A DNA stretch of 22,149 nucleotides, taken from the NCBI GenBank assembly GCA_046757205.1, contig JBHHXR010000027.1, positions 1-22,149 of the forward strand, read 5' to 3'. A program made the translations under genes and the position numbers. Positions 1 to 6,527 of the stretch are shown here, piece by piece. The notes beneath the pieces were generated by a model. The model was not told where the DNA came from. It made no database searches and saw only the letters and a list, made by a program, of their open reading frames with translations. The first letter of the stretch is position 1. Every line of letters begins with the position of its first letter. The stretch is from JBHHXR01 sp046757205. Its GTDB lineage: Bacteria > Pseudomonadota > Alphaproteobacteria > Rhodobacterales > Rhodobacteraceae.

Positions 1-208
1 GTTGCTTGGGGTCGGATTGGTGATGCGGCCGAAGCTTTGGCCGGGCAGGCAGCCGTGACCGGACCCTGATCGCCGGGAGCCCGGCACTCGCGCGCAGGGT
101 TGCCTTTTCCGATCGGCGAAACACGCGGATTCCAAGGACCTGTTGCGCCCGACGGACCTTTGCCACTGAGTTGTTGGCGGCAGGTTTCATAAGGTGTAGG
201 TGAGCGCC

Positions 209-1018
209 ATGACCGATGCACCGAAACCGGGCGAGCGTATCGCCAAGCGGCTGGCGCGGGCCGGTGTGGCGTCGCGCCGCGAGGCGGAGCGGATGATCGC
301 CGCCGGACGGGTCGAGGTGAACGGGCGGCGGATCGACGGCCCGGCGGTGAATGTCGGGCCGGCGGACGTGATTGCGGTCGACGGCAGGCCGGTGGGCGAG
401 CCGGAACCGGTGCGGCTCTGGCGCTACCACAAGCCGACCGGTCTGCTGACAACGGCGCGCGACGAGAAGGGGAGGGCGACGATTTTCGACCGGTTGCCCG
501 GGGACATGCCGAGAGTCATCAGCGTCGGGCGGCTCGACATGAATTCCGAGGGCCTCATGCTGCTGACCAATGATGGTGCGTTGAAGCGGCGCCTGGAACT
601 GCCGTCGACCGGCTGGCTGCGCAAGTACCGCGTGCGCGCAAGGGGAAACCCGAACGAGGAAGACCTGCGGCCGCTGACCGAGGGCATCACCGTCGGCGGC
701 GAGAGATTCCGGCCGATGAAGGTGTCGATCGACCGCCAGAAGGGCGCCAATGTCTGGCTGACCATCGGCCTGCGCGAAGGCAGGAACCGCGAGATCAGGC
801 GCGCGCTGGAAATGGTGGGGCTGGTCGTCAACCGGCTGATCCGGGTCTCCTACGGGCCGTTTCAACTGGGCGATCTGGCGGCGGGCGAGGTCGAGGAAGT
901 GCGCGCAAAGGTGCTGCGGGAACAACTCGGCATCGGCGCGGGGCCGGCGGCCGGGTCGAAAGGTCCCCGGCGGATCGGGCGCTCGGCGGTGCGGGACAGG
1001 ACGCGCTCCGGTTCCTGA
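209..1018 (+). CDS. rluB: RluB/RsuA-family rRNA pseudouridine synthase
   Basis: Predicted to isomerise a uridine in 23S rRNA to pseudouridine during ribosome assembly in the cytoplasm. The 269-residue product begins with an S4 RNA-binding domain (about residues 10-60; IAKRLARAGVASRREAERMI is typical), followed by the RsuA/RluB/E/F catalytic domain. The signature GRLDMNSEGLMLLTND holds the catalytic aspartate, Asp110. GLREGRNREIRRA follows near residue 190, and the C-terminal tail is basic and low-complexity. An in-frame GTG at 200 would add three residues. I prefer ATG 209 because AGGTGAG lies just before it, but AAGG at 191 could serve the GTG. RluB is the most likely subfamily by alphaproteobacterial convention; the motifs alone do not separate RluB from RluE/RluF. 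The gene stands before the amidase with no sign of the rsmD gene that often follows it in relatives. Confidence 0.9.
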   Translation: MTDAPKPGERIAKRLARAGVASRREAERMIAAGRVEVNGRRIDGPAVNVGPADVIAVDGRPVGEPEPVRLWRYHKPTGLLTTARDEKGRATIFDRLPGDMPRVISVGRLDMNSEGLMLLTNDGALKRRLELPSTGWLRKYRVRARGNPNEEDLRPLTEGITVGGERFRPMKVSIDRQKGANVWLTIGLREGRNREIRRALEMVGLVVNRLIRVSYGPFQLGDLAAGEVEEVRAKVLREQLGIGAGPAAGSKGPRRIGRSAVRDRTRSGS

Positions 1019-1179
1019 CCGTGCGCCGGTGGCGGGTGCGGGAGCCTCCGGCGGGGATACTTGCGGAACCCAGAAAGGCCGGGTTGCGGGCGTTTTCCCG
1101 GGCGGCGCGTTCCCCGGCCGCGCCGCGAGACCGGTATTTCGGTTGGACAGCGGCGGCTGTGGGGGTAACCATCTCTGCG

Positions 1180-1902
1180 ATGGACTTCGTAAATTCGCCT
1201 TCGCCGAATTTCGGACCGCGCCGCGGTGTGGCGGCGCCGGACATGGTGGTGCTGCACTGCACCGCAATGCCCGACGTCGATGCGGCGCTGGCGCGCCTGT
1301 CGGACCCGGTGTCGGAGGTGTCGGCGCATTACCTGATCGGCGAAGACGGCACCGTCTGGCGGCTTGTCGAAGAAGAACACAGGGCCTGGCATGCCGGTCT
1401 GTCCGCTTGGGGCGGCGTGCGCGACGTCAACTCGCATTCCATCGGGATCGAACTGGCGAATGCCGCCTCGCTGGCCGCTAATCCGCCGTTTCCGGAACCG
1501 CAGATGGGCGCGTTGGAGGCGCTGTTGGCGGATATCGTTCAGCGATGGCGCATTGCGCCCGCGCGCGTGCTGGCGCATTCGGACGTGGCGCCGGGGCGCA
1601 AGGCGGATCCGGGACCGAAGTTCGACTGGCGGCGGCTGGCGCTGCAAGGCCTTTCGGTCTGGCCCGCGGGAATGCAGGGGGCGGAGGTCGCGGGCGATCC
1701 GTGGACCGCGTTCAAGCGAAGCGCCGAGAGGGCCGGGTACCGCAGCCCGGCGGGCGGTGGCTGGCCCGGCGTTCTCGAGGCCGTACGGCTGAGATTTCGT
1801 CCCGCGGCCCTTGGTGCGCGGTTCGATGTGCGCGACGCCACGCTGCTGGCGGCGCTGGCCCGCGAGCATCCCTGCATTGACCCGGATGCGCCGAGCGCCT
1901 AG
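1180..1902 (+). CDS. N-acetylmuramoyl-L-alanine amidase (Amidase_2, AmpD/AmiD type)
   Basis: Zinc amidase predicted to cut the bond between MurNAc (or anhydroMurNAc) and L-alanine, used in wall turnover or recycling. The 240-residue product opens with SPNFGPRRG, common in this family. The expected zinc ligands are visible: His26 (VLHCTAM), His133 (LAHSDVAPG) and Asp143 (DPGPKFDW), with Glu91 in HSIGIELAN. His133 and Asp143 are ten residues apart, as in AmpD and AmiD. The C-terminal 70 residues look like a peptidoglycan-binding-like helical domain. The frame is open back to a GTG at 1021, but those 53 extra residues are Arg/Ala-rich and unlike the family, so ATG 1180 is chosen; its ribosome site is weak. 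From ATG 1180 there is no signal peptide or lipobox, which favours a cytosolic AmpD-like role over periplasmic AmiD. The stop codon lies within the promoter candidate for rnpB. Confidence 0.88.
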   Translation: MDFVNSPSPNFGPRRGVAAPDMVVLHCTAMPDVDAALARLSDPVSEVSAHYLIGEDGTVWRLVEEEHRAWHAGLSAWGGVRDVNSHSIGIELANAASLAANPPFPEPQMGALEALLADIVQRWRIAPARVLAHSDVAPGRKADPGPKFDWRRLALQGLSVWPAGMQGAEVAGDPWTAFKRSAERAGYRSPAGGGWPGVLEAVRLRFRPAALGARFDVRDATLLAALAREHPCIDPDAPSA

Positions 1903-1905
1903 ATC
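1877..1905 (+). promoter_or_regulatory. Candidate sigma70-type promoter of rnpB
   Basis: TTGACC (1877-1882) is separated by exactly 17 bases from TAGATC (1900-1905). The first hexamer matches the -35 consensus at five of six bases; the second matches the -10 consensus at only three. Transcription from it would begin near 1911-1913, the expected 5' end of RNase P RNA. It lies inside the last codons of the amidase, and the TAG stop is part of the -10 element. This is inferred from position and consensus; rnpB could also be processed from a longer transcript. Confidence 0.45.
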
Positions 1906-1910
1906 AGCGT

Positions 1911-2288
1911 TGCGGATGGCCGGATGGCCGCGCGCCCGCGCCAGCGGGGGTGAGGAAAGTCCGGACTCCAGGGAGAAACGGCGCCGGGTAACGCCCGGCC
2001 GGGGAGACCCGAGGGAAAGCGCCACAGAGAACAGACCGCCGCCGCGCACGCGGAGGCAAGGGTGAAACGGTGGGGTAAGAGCCCACCGCCCCCTTGGCGA
2101 CAAGGGGGGCACGGCAAGCCCCGCCGGGAGCAAGGCCAAATAGGGATCGCGCGGGTGCATGCCCGGGCCTCTTCCGCCCAGCGATCCGGGTTGGCCGCAC
2201 GAGCCGCGCAGCGATGCGCGGCCCAGATGAATGGTCATCGGGCGGTTCTGCCGCTCACAGAATCCGGCTTACAGGCCATCCGCAACGC
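1911..2288 (+). ncRNA. rnpB: RNase P RNA (class A, M1 RNA)
   Basis: Catalytic RNA subunit of RNase P, which matures the 5' ends of tRNAs. Conserved type A segments appear in order: GAGGAAAGUCCGGACUCC near 1952, a GGUAACGCC-type hairpin near 1987, ACAGAGAACAGACCGCC near 2024, GGGUGAAACGGUGGGGUAAG near 2060, GGAGCAAGGCCAAAUAGGG near 2128, GAUGAAUG near 2226 and ACAGAAUCCGGCUUACAGG near 2258. Helix P1 is closed by GCGGATGGCC (1912-1921) pairing with GGCCATCCGC (2274-2283). The complementarity extends perfectly six bases further out on each side (1906-1911 with 2284-2289), so the exact ends are uncertain by a few bases. Several small open frames cross this region and are not genes. Confidence 0.97.
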
Positions 2289-2299
2289 TTCCGGGAAAA

Positions 2300-2328
2300 A
2301 CCTCGTGCTTCTTGACGCGGGGTCTTTT
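2300..2328 (+). terminator. Candidate intrinsic terminator after rnpB
   Basis: ACCTCGTG (2300-2307) can pair with CGCGGGGT (2316-2323): eight pairs including two G-U, with an eight-base loop. CTTTT follows directly. It begins 11 bases after the outermost P1 complementarity and would separate rnpB from the dcw leader. The T-tract is short, so termination may be partial. Confidence 0.6.
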
Positions 2329-2408
2329 GTGTGATTCGCTTCCCCCTACACAAAAAAAATGCCGGTTTTTCCTCTGTTTCTGTAGCGATCGGCAGATCAA
2401 TTCGCCAT

Positions 2409-2438
2409 TTGAGCGAAAAACCGAGCACCACATATAGT
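2409..2438 (+). promoter_or_regulatory. Candidate sigma70-type promoter of the dcw cluster (P-mraZ)
   Basis: TTGAGC (2409-2414) and TATAGT (2433-2438) are spaced by 18 bases. The -10 matches consensus at five of six bases and the -35 at four. The hexamers sit in the AT-rich island between the rnpB terminator and the MraZ repeats, the natural place for the cluster promoter. Transcription from it would give a leader of about 375 bases before mraZ. A second possible start is TTGATT (2540-2545) with TAGGCA (2563-2568), spacing 17, which would overlap the repeats, but its -10 is poor. Confidence 0.4.
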
Positions 2439-2524
2439 AGAGGGAAGTTCGCAATCCGCAATACTTGCTAATACAAGCCGTTTGAGCCGTTCCATTACGG
2501 ACGAAAATGCAACATCCGCATTTG

Positions 2525-2560
2525 TCCCATGAAATTCCATTGATTTCCATGAAATCCCAT
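2525..2560 (-). promoter_or_regulatory. MraZ operator: four phased ATGGRA repeats
   Basis: The + strand reads TCCCAT, TTCCAT, TTCCAT, TCCCAT at 2525-2530, 2535-2540, 2545-2550 and 2555-2560, exactly ten bases apart. On the - strand this is ATGGGA, ATGGAA, ATGGAA, ATGGGA. In E. coli, MraZ binds direct TGGGN repeats separated by five bases ahead of mraZ, and mollicute MraZ boxes have the same ten-base period. The outer copies carry TGGGA and the inner copies TGGAA, giving a near-symmetrical strong-weak-weak-strong arrangement. The repeats lie about 260 bases upstream of mraZ and about 90 downstream of the better promoter candidate, consistent with autoregulation of the whole cluster. Binding is inferred from spacing and motif, not shown. 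Confidence 0.75.
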
Positions 2561-2575
2561 GCTAGGCATCTCAGC

Positions 2576-2667
2576 ACGGGTGGACTTGGACACATTCCCC
2601 ACCAGGCCACAGAGCCACGCCGACAAAGAAACAGAGCAGGTTTCATGCAGGCACCAAGTCCACCCGT
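2576..2667 (+). repeat. 14-bp perfect inverted repeat in the mraZ leader
   Basis: ACGGGTGGACTTGG (2576-2589) is perfectly complementary to CCAAGTCCACCCGT (2654-2667), enclosing 64 bases. In the transcript this would form a strong long-range stem just downstream of the MraZ repeats. It cannot be coding, because no plausible gene covers it. It may define a structured 5' leader or a small RNA from the leader. Rhodobacter sphaeroides has a small RNA, UpsM, from the long leader of its dcw cluster, an analogy in position only; no sequence comparison was possible. Confidence 0.65.
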
Positions 2668-2744
2668 ACGAACATAGATCCGACGCGACAGCGCACTGGC
2701 CGAACAAGTGCCCGCGCAGTCGGGCAGGCCCTGAGAGGGACAGG

Positions 2745-2778
2745 CGGCGGGACGTGGGTGAGCAGCACGGTCCCGCCG
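2745..2778 (+). other. GC-rich hairpin in the mraZ leader
   Basis: CGGCGGGAC (2745-2753) pairs perfectly with GTCCCGCCG (2770-2778). GTG/CAC (2754-2756 with 2766-2768) continues the stem past a one-base bulge. The following bases are TTGCCGTTT, a poor T-tract, so this could be a weak terminator or attenuator-like structure, or simply RNA structure. A smaller hairpin, TGCCCG with CGGGCA (2709-2726), lies just before it. The distance to the mraZ start is 43 bases, so it does not block the ribosome site. Confidence 0.45.
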
Positions 2779-2821
2779 TTGCCGTTTCGGGGGCCGGCGT
2801 GAGAGGCGGGAGAGAGGAAAC

Positions 2822-3325
2822 GTGGCACGGCGTTTCAGGGGTGAATCGGTCCACAAGGTGGACGGCAAGGGCCGTGTCTCGATACCCGCACCTTTCCGCC
2901 GGGTTCTGGAAGAGGGCGATCCGGACTGGAAGCCCGGCGACAATCCGACATTCGTACTGATCTACGGGCGCAAGGGGCGGCGCTGCCTCGAAGGCTACTC
3001 GATGCTCAGCATGGAGCGGGTCGACGACATGATCTCGGAGATGCCGCGGTTTTCGCGCGACCGGGAAATCCTCGAGCGGATGCTCAACACCCAGTCGGTC
3101 TACGCCCATGTCGACGAGAACGGCCGCATCGTGCTGTCGGCCAAGCTGCGCGAACGGATCGGCGTCAAGTCCGAGGCGGTGTTCGCCGGCATGGGCGAAA
3201 AGTTCCAGATCTGGGAACCGGGCGCCTATCAGGAGGACATGAACAGCATCGACCAGCTGCTGAGCGAGGTCGACGAGGAAAACGATCCGTTCGCCCGGCT
3301 CGATCGATACCGGCCGGAGAACTGA
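2822..3325 (+). CDS. mraZ: Transcriptional regulator MraZ
   Basis: DNA-binding protein that opens dcw clusters and, in E. coli, represses its own promoter. The 167-residue product contains two swapped-hairpin AbrB-like repeats, each with the family's DxxxR motif: DGKGRVSIP near residue 15 and DENGRIVLS near residue 99. The N-terminus ARRFRGESVHKVDGKGR is diagnostic. The GTG start at 2822 is placed by AGAGAGGAAA immediately before it, and no ATG lies upstream in frame without losing the family start. The acidic C-terminus (SEVDEENDPFARLDRYRPEN) is common in alphaproteobacterial members. rsmH follows after three bases. The phased repeats at 2525-2560 are its likely binding site. Confidence 0.96.
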   Translation: MARRFRGESVHKVDGKGRVSIPAPFRRVLEEGDPDWKPGDNPTFVLIYGRKGRRCLEGYSMLSMERVDDMISEMPRFSRDREILERMLNTQSVYAHVDENGRIVLSAKLRERIGVKSEAVFAGMGEKFQIWEPGAYQEDMNSIDQLLSEVDEENDPFARLDRYRPEN

Positions 3326-3328
3326 CCG

Positions 3329-4354
3329 GTGGCGGGTCCGGGGATCGGGGCGGCCGGCAACGACAGTCCGCATGTTCCGGTGCTTCTGGAGGCGCTGCTG
3401 CGCATCGTCGCGCCGGTCCGCGGCGTCTGGCTGGACGGTACATTCGGGGCCGGCGGCTACAGCCGGGCGCTGCTGGAATCGGGCGCATCGCGGGTCATCG
3501 CCATCGACCGTGACCCGGAGGCGCTGGAGCGGGCCGGGGACTGGGCCGGAAACTACGGCTTGGCGCTGGTGCTGATCCGCGGGCGGTTCGGCGAGCTCGA
3601 CCGGATCGCCGCCGCCGTCGGCGTCGAGAAGCTCGACGGCGTGGTGCTCGACATCGGCGTGTCGTCGATGCAGATCGACCGGGCGGAACGCGGGTTCTCG
3701 TTTCTGCGCGACGGGCCGCTCGACATGCGCATGGAGCGGGAGGGCATGTCGGCCGCGGACCTCGTCAACCGCGCCAGCGAGCGGGTGCTGGCCGATATCC
3801 TCTACCAGTTCGGCGAGGAACGCGCGTCGCGCCGCATCGCCAGGGCCATCGCCGCGGCCCGCGCCGCCGCTCCCATCACGTCGAGCCTCCAGCTTGCCGG
3901 CATCATCGCCGGTGTTCTGCCGCGCCCGCGTCCGGGACAGCCGCATCCGGCGACCCGCAGTTTCCAGGCGCTGCGTATCGCCGTCAACGACGAACTGGGC
4001 GAACTGGTTCGCGGGCTGACCGCCGCCGAGGCGGCGCTGGCGGAGAACGGATATCTGGCCGTCGTCACCTTTCATTCGCTGGAGGACCGGATCGTCAAGA
4101 GGTTCTTTCAGCACCGGTCGGGTGAAGCGCCGAAAGGCAGCCGGCACGCGCCGGCCGTGCAGGCGGAAACGCCGCGGTTCAGGCGCGTCACCGCCAAACC
4201 GGTTTCACCGACGCCGGAGGAAATAGCCCGCAATCCGCGCGCCCGGTCGGCCCGGCTGCGCGTTGCCCGGCGTCTCGCGGCCCCCGCCGCGCGCATTGAC
4301 CCGCATCTGCTGGGATTGCCGACGCTGGACATCCGCAAGGAAGGTTTCGCATGA
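3329..4354 (+). CDS. rsmH: 16S rRNA (cytosine(1402)-N(4))-methyltransferase RsmH
   Basis: Adds the N4-methyl group to C1402 of 16S rRNA in the ribosomal P site, using S-adenosylmethionine. The 341-residue protein starts with the family hallmark HVPVLLEALL (about residues 14-23), then the SAM-binding loop DGTFGAGGYSRALL. Later landmarks are FSFLRDGPLDMRM, FQALRIAVNDEL and FHSLEDRIVKRFF, all characteristic of RsmH/MraW. The start is GTG, three bases after the mraZ stop, with GGAG at 3316-3319 inside the end of mraZ; no ATG precedes HVPVLL. Its stop overlaps the ftsL start as ATGA. It is slightly longer than typical, with an Arg/Pro-rich tail. Confidence 0.97.
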   Translation: MAGPGIGAAGNDSPHVPVLLEALLRIVAPVRGVWLDGTFGAGGYSRALLESGASRVIAIDRDPEALERAGDWAGNYGLALVLIRGRFGELDRIAAAVGVEKLDGVVLDIGVSSMQIDRAERGFSFLRDGPLDMRMEREGMSAADLVNRASERVLADILYQFGEERASRRIARAIAAARAAAPITSSLQLAGIIAGVLPRPRPGQPHPATRSFQALRIAVNDELGELVRGLTAAEAALAENGYLAVVTFHSLEDRIVKRFFQHRSGEAPKGSRHAPAVQAETPRFRRVTAKPVSPTPEEIARNPRARSARLRVARRLAAPAARIDPHLLGLPTLDIRKEGFA

Positions 4355-4698
4355 AGACCTGCGTGTATTTGCTGGCGGGTTTCATGGTGGTGGCCGTGGC
4401 CACCTGGGCCTACCGGGTGAACTACGCCACGCAAGGGGCGATCCAGCGCGTGGACAGCCTGCGCGCGCAGATCGCCAAGGAGCGCCAGGCGATCGCGGTT
4501 CTTCAGGCCGAGTGGGCCTATCTCAACCGTCCGGACCGTCTGCGCACGCTCGCCGAGGCGCATTTCGAAGAGCTCCAGCTCATGCCGCTGCATCCCGATC
4601 ACTTCGGTACGACGGCGATGGTCGACTTTCCGCCGCAGAAGTTCGAGTCCGTCCAGGCCGCTATCGAGGCGGTGATGGGCCAGGGGGGCAATCAATGA
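4351..4698 (+). CDS. ftsL: Cell division protein FtsL
   Basis: Small bitopic inner-membrane divisome protein that forms the FtsQLB complex and helps activate FtsWI. The 115-residue product has a short cytoplasmic start, one membrane segment (about residues 4-21, CVYLLAGFMVVAVATWAY) and a periplasmic heptad-like helix (VDSLRAQIAKERQAIAVLQA). The segment WAYLNRPDRLRTLAE is conserved in FtsL. Sequence identity in this family is low, so the call rests on topology plus position between rsmH and ftsI. Both ends are ATGA overlaps, which suggests translational coupling with its neighbours. Confidence 0.93.
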   Translation: MKTCVYLLAGFMVVAVATWAYRVNYATQGAIQRVDSLRAQIAKERQAIAVLQAEWAYLNRPDRLRTLAEAHFEELQLMPLHPDHFGTTAMVDFPPQKFESVQAAIEAVMGQGGNQ

Positions 4699-6488
4699 TA
4701 CGCCGCCCACTGCGACCGCTCGCCCGGATCATCCGGGCCCGTGCCGAAGGCGACGATCCGCGCCGGATCGAAGCCGAGGAACGAGCCGCCCGCCTGCGTG
4801 GCCAGCGCGCCCTGGAGCGCCAGCGGGCGGAGCTTCGGCTGCTTCTGGTGTGCGCGATGTTCGTCCTGCTGTTCGGCGTGGTTGGCGCCCGGATGACGCT
4901 GCTGGCCGCCAGCGATCCGCTGGAACCGCGCGCCTCCGGGCTCGATACGCATATCTTCGCACAGCGTGCGAACATCGTCGACCGGAACGGCTCGATCCTG
5001 GCGACCAATCTCGTCACGGCCTCCTTGTATGCCCAGCCTCGACTAATGGTCGACAAGAAGGCCGCCGCCGAGGGCCTGGCCCGGATCTTCCCCGACTTGG
5101 ACAGCGGCGAGATGCTGGAAAAATTCTCCTCTGGCCGCAAGTTCCTGTGGATCAAACGAAAACTGTCGCCCGAACAGCGCCAGGCGGTGCACGACCTTGG
5201 CGAGCCGGGGCTCCTCTTCGGCCCGCGCGAGTTGCGCCTTTACCCCAACGGCCGTCTGGCCTCCCATATCCTGGGCGGCGCCGGGTTCGGGCGCGAAGGC
5301 GTGCACGCCGCCGAAATCGTCGGTACGGCGGGCGTCGAGCGGCAGTTCGACGCCCGGTTACGCGATCCGAAAACGGTGAACGAGCCGTTGCGGCTGTCGA
5401 TCGACCTGTCGGTACAGGGGGCGATCGAACGGGTCCTCGACGGCGGCATGAAGGTGATGAACGCGCGCGGCGCGGCGGCGGTGCTGATGGAAGCCGACAC
5501 CGGGCGGATCATCGCGCTTGCCTCGCTGCCGGACTTCGACCCCAATCACCGCCCGTTGCCCTTTGTCAGCGGAGACCCGTCGCTCAGCCCGTTGTTCAAC
5601 CGCGCCGCGCAGGGGGTTTACGAACTGGGATCGACCTTCAAGATATTTACCGCCGCGCTGGCGATGGAAAGCGGGCTGGCGACGCCCGACACCATGGTCG
5701 ATACCCGCGGGCCGCTGATCTGGGGGAAGTACAAGATCCGGGATTTCCGGGACCACGGGCCGAGGCTGAGCCTTACCGACGTCATCGTGAAATCCTCGAA
5801 TATCGGGGCGGCGCAGCTCGCGGTGGAGGCGGGCGCGAAGGCCCAGCAGGACTTCCTGCGGCAGCTCGGGCTTTTCGAGCCGACACCGCTGCAATTGCCG
5901 GAATCGGCCGCCGCCAGGCCGCTGCTGCCGCCCAACTGGTCGGAGCTTTCGACCATGACGGTCTCCTACGGGCACGGGATTGCGGCAACGCCGGTGCATC
6001 TGGCGGCGGCCTACGCCACCATAGCCAATGGCGGGTTGAGGGTTCGTCCGACACTCCTGAACGATGCCCGCGTACCCGACGAAAGCGACCGTGTGATCTC
6101 TGAGCGCACGTCGCGCCATGTCCGCTCGATGCTGAGGCAGGTGGTCACGCGCGGCACCGCGTCGCTGGGCGAGGTGGCGGGCTACCAGGTCGGTGGGAAG
6201 ACCGGAACGGCCGACAAGCCGAAGCCGGGAGGCGGTTACTACAGACACCGGGTGATCGCGACATTCGCCTCGATTTTCCCGGCACTGGATCCCAAATACG
6301 TGCTGGTCGTCGCGCTCGATGAACCGGAGGAACGTTCGGGAAGGAAGCCGCGGAGGACGGCGGGCTGGACGGCGGTGCCGGTGGCCGCAGAGATCATCCG
6401 CCGCATCGCGCCGCTCATGGACATGCGGCCGATGCGCGATGACGAACGCGACGGATCCGGTTCGGGCGTGACACTGGCCAGAAACTGA
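4695..6488 (+). CDS. ftsI: Peptidoglycan D,D-transpeptidase FtsI (PBP3)
   Basis: Class B penicillin-binding protein that crosslinks septal peptidoglycan with FtsW. The 597-residue protein has an Arg- and Glu-rich cytoplasmic N-terminus of about 50 residues, one membrane segment (about 51-73, LLLVCAMFVLLFGVVGARM), a dimerisation domain including RANIVDRNGSILATNL, and the transpeptidase domain. The active-site motifs are intact: Ser313-Thr-Phe-Lys (nucleophile Ser313), Ser367-Ser-Asn369 and Lys502-Thr-Gly-Thr. The frame is open upstream to 4263, but that part overlaps rsmH and all of ftsL. The ATG at 4695 overlaps the ftsL stop and follows a GGGGGG stretch. The long charged N-terminus resembles Rhodobacterales FtsI as I remember it. 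Confidence 0.97.
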   Translation: MIRRPLRPLARIIRARAEGDDPRRIEAEERAARLRGQRALERQRAELRLLLVCAMFVLLFGVVGARMTLLAASDPLEPRASGLDTHIFAQRANIVDRNGSILATNLVTASLYAQPRLMVDKKAAAEGLARIFPDLDSGEMLEKFSSGRKFLWIKRKLSPEQRQAVHDLGEPGLLFGPRELRLYPNGRLASHILGGAGFGREGVHAAEIVGTAGVERQFDARLRDPKTVNEPLRLSIDLSVQGAIERVLDGGMKVMNARGAAAVLMEADTGRIIALASLPDFDPNHRPLPFVSGDPSLSPLFNRAAQGVYELGSTFKIFTAALAMESGLATPDTMVDTRGPLIWGKYKIRDFRDHGPRLSLTDVIVKSSNIGAAQLAVEAGAKAQQDFLRQLGLFEPTPLQLPESAAARPLLPPNWSELSTMTVSYGHGIAATPVHLAAAYATIANGGLRVRPTLLNDARVPDESDRVISERTSRHVRSMLRQVVTRGTASLGEVAGYQVGGKTGTADKPKPGGGYYRHRVIATFASIFPALDPKYVLVVALDEPEERSGRKPRRTAGWTAVPVAAEIIRRIAPLMDMRPMRDDERDGSGSGVTLARN

Positions 6489-6527
6489 GTATTCCTTGCC
6501 CCCCGCGTTGAAGGACCGTAATCCGGG

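Larger units (their letters stand above)
2439..2821 (+). other. Long non-coding leader of mraZ
   Basis: No gene is supported in the 493 bases between the rnpB terminator and mraZ. The first part (2330-2560) is clearly AT-richer than the rest of the window and holds the promoter candidate and MraZ repeats. The second part (2561-2821) is GC-rich and carries the inverted repeat and hairpins listed separately. The open frames crossing it lack recognisable protein features. A purine-rich site, AGAGAGGAAA, ends the leader directly before the GTG of mraZ. Confidence 0.6.

Noticed and set aside
1..69. Frame 1 reads 22 codons and stops at TGA (67-69), as if it were the end of an upstream gene
   Set aside because: Too short to recognise, and the opposite strand is also open to the left edge with a possible GTG near 84-86. 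Neither can be supported.
1021..1179. 53-codon N-terminal extension of the amidase from a GTG
   Set aside because: Arg/Ala-rich with no signal peptide or homology. The family N-terminus SPNFGPRR starts just after ATG 1180.
2062..2334. Small open frames inside rnpB
   Set aside because: The region is fully explained by conserved RNase P RNA structure.
2401..2417. Small hairpin TTCGC-N7-GCGAA followed by A-run, considered as a terminator
   Set aside because: The stem is only five pairs and is followed by A bases on + and no T-tract on -, so it is not a terminator on either strand. It also overlaps the promoter candidate.
2495..4147. Antisense open frame of 550 codons across the mraZ leader, mraZ and rsmH
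   Set aside because: It overlaps two certain genes and the MraZ operator, and its composition is typical of a shadow frame.
4263..4694. Upstream extension of the ftsI frame
   Set aside because: It runs through the end of rsmH and the whole of ftsL in another frame; the true FtsI N-terminus starts at ATG 4695.
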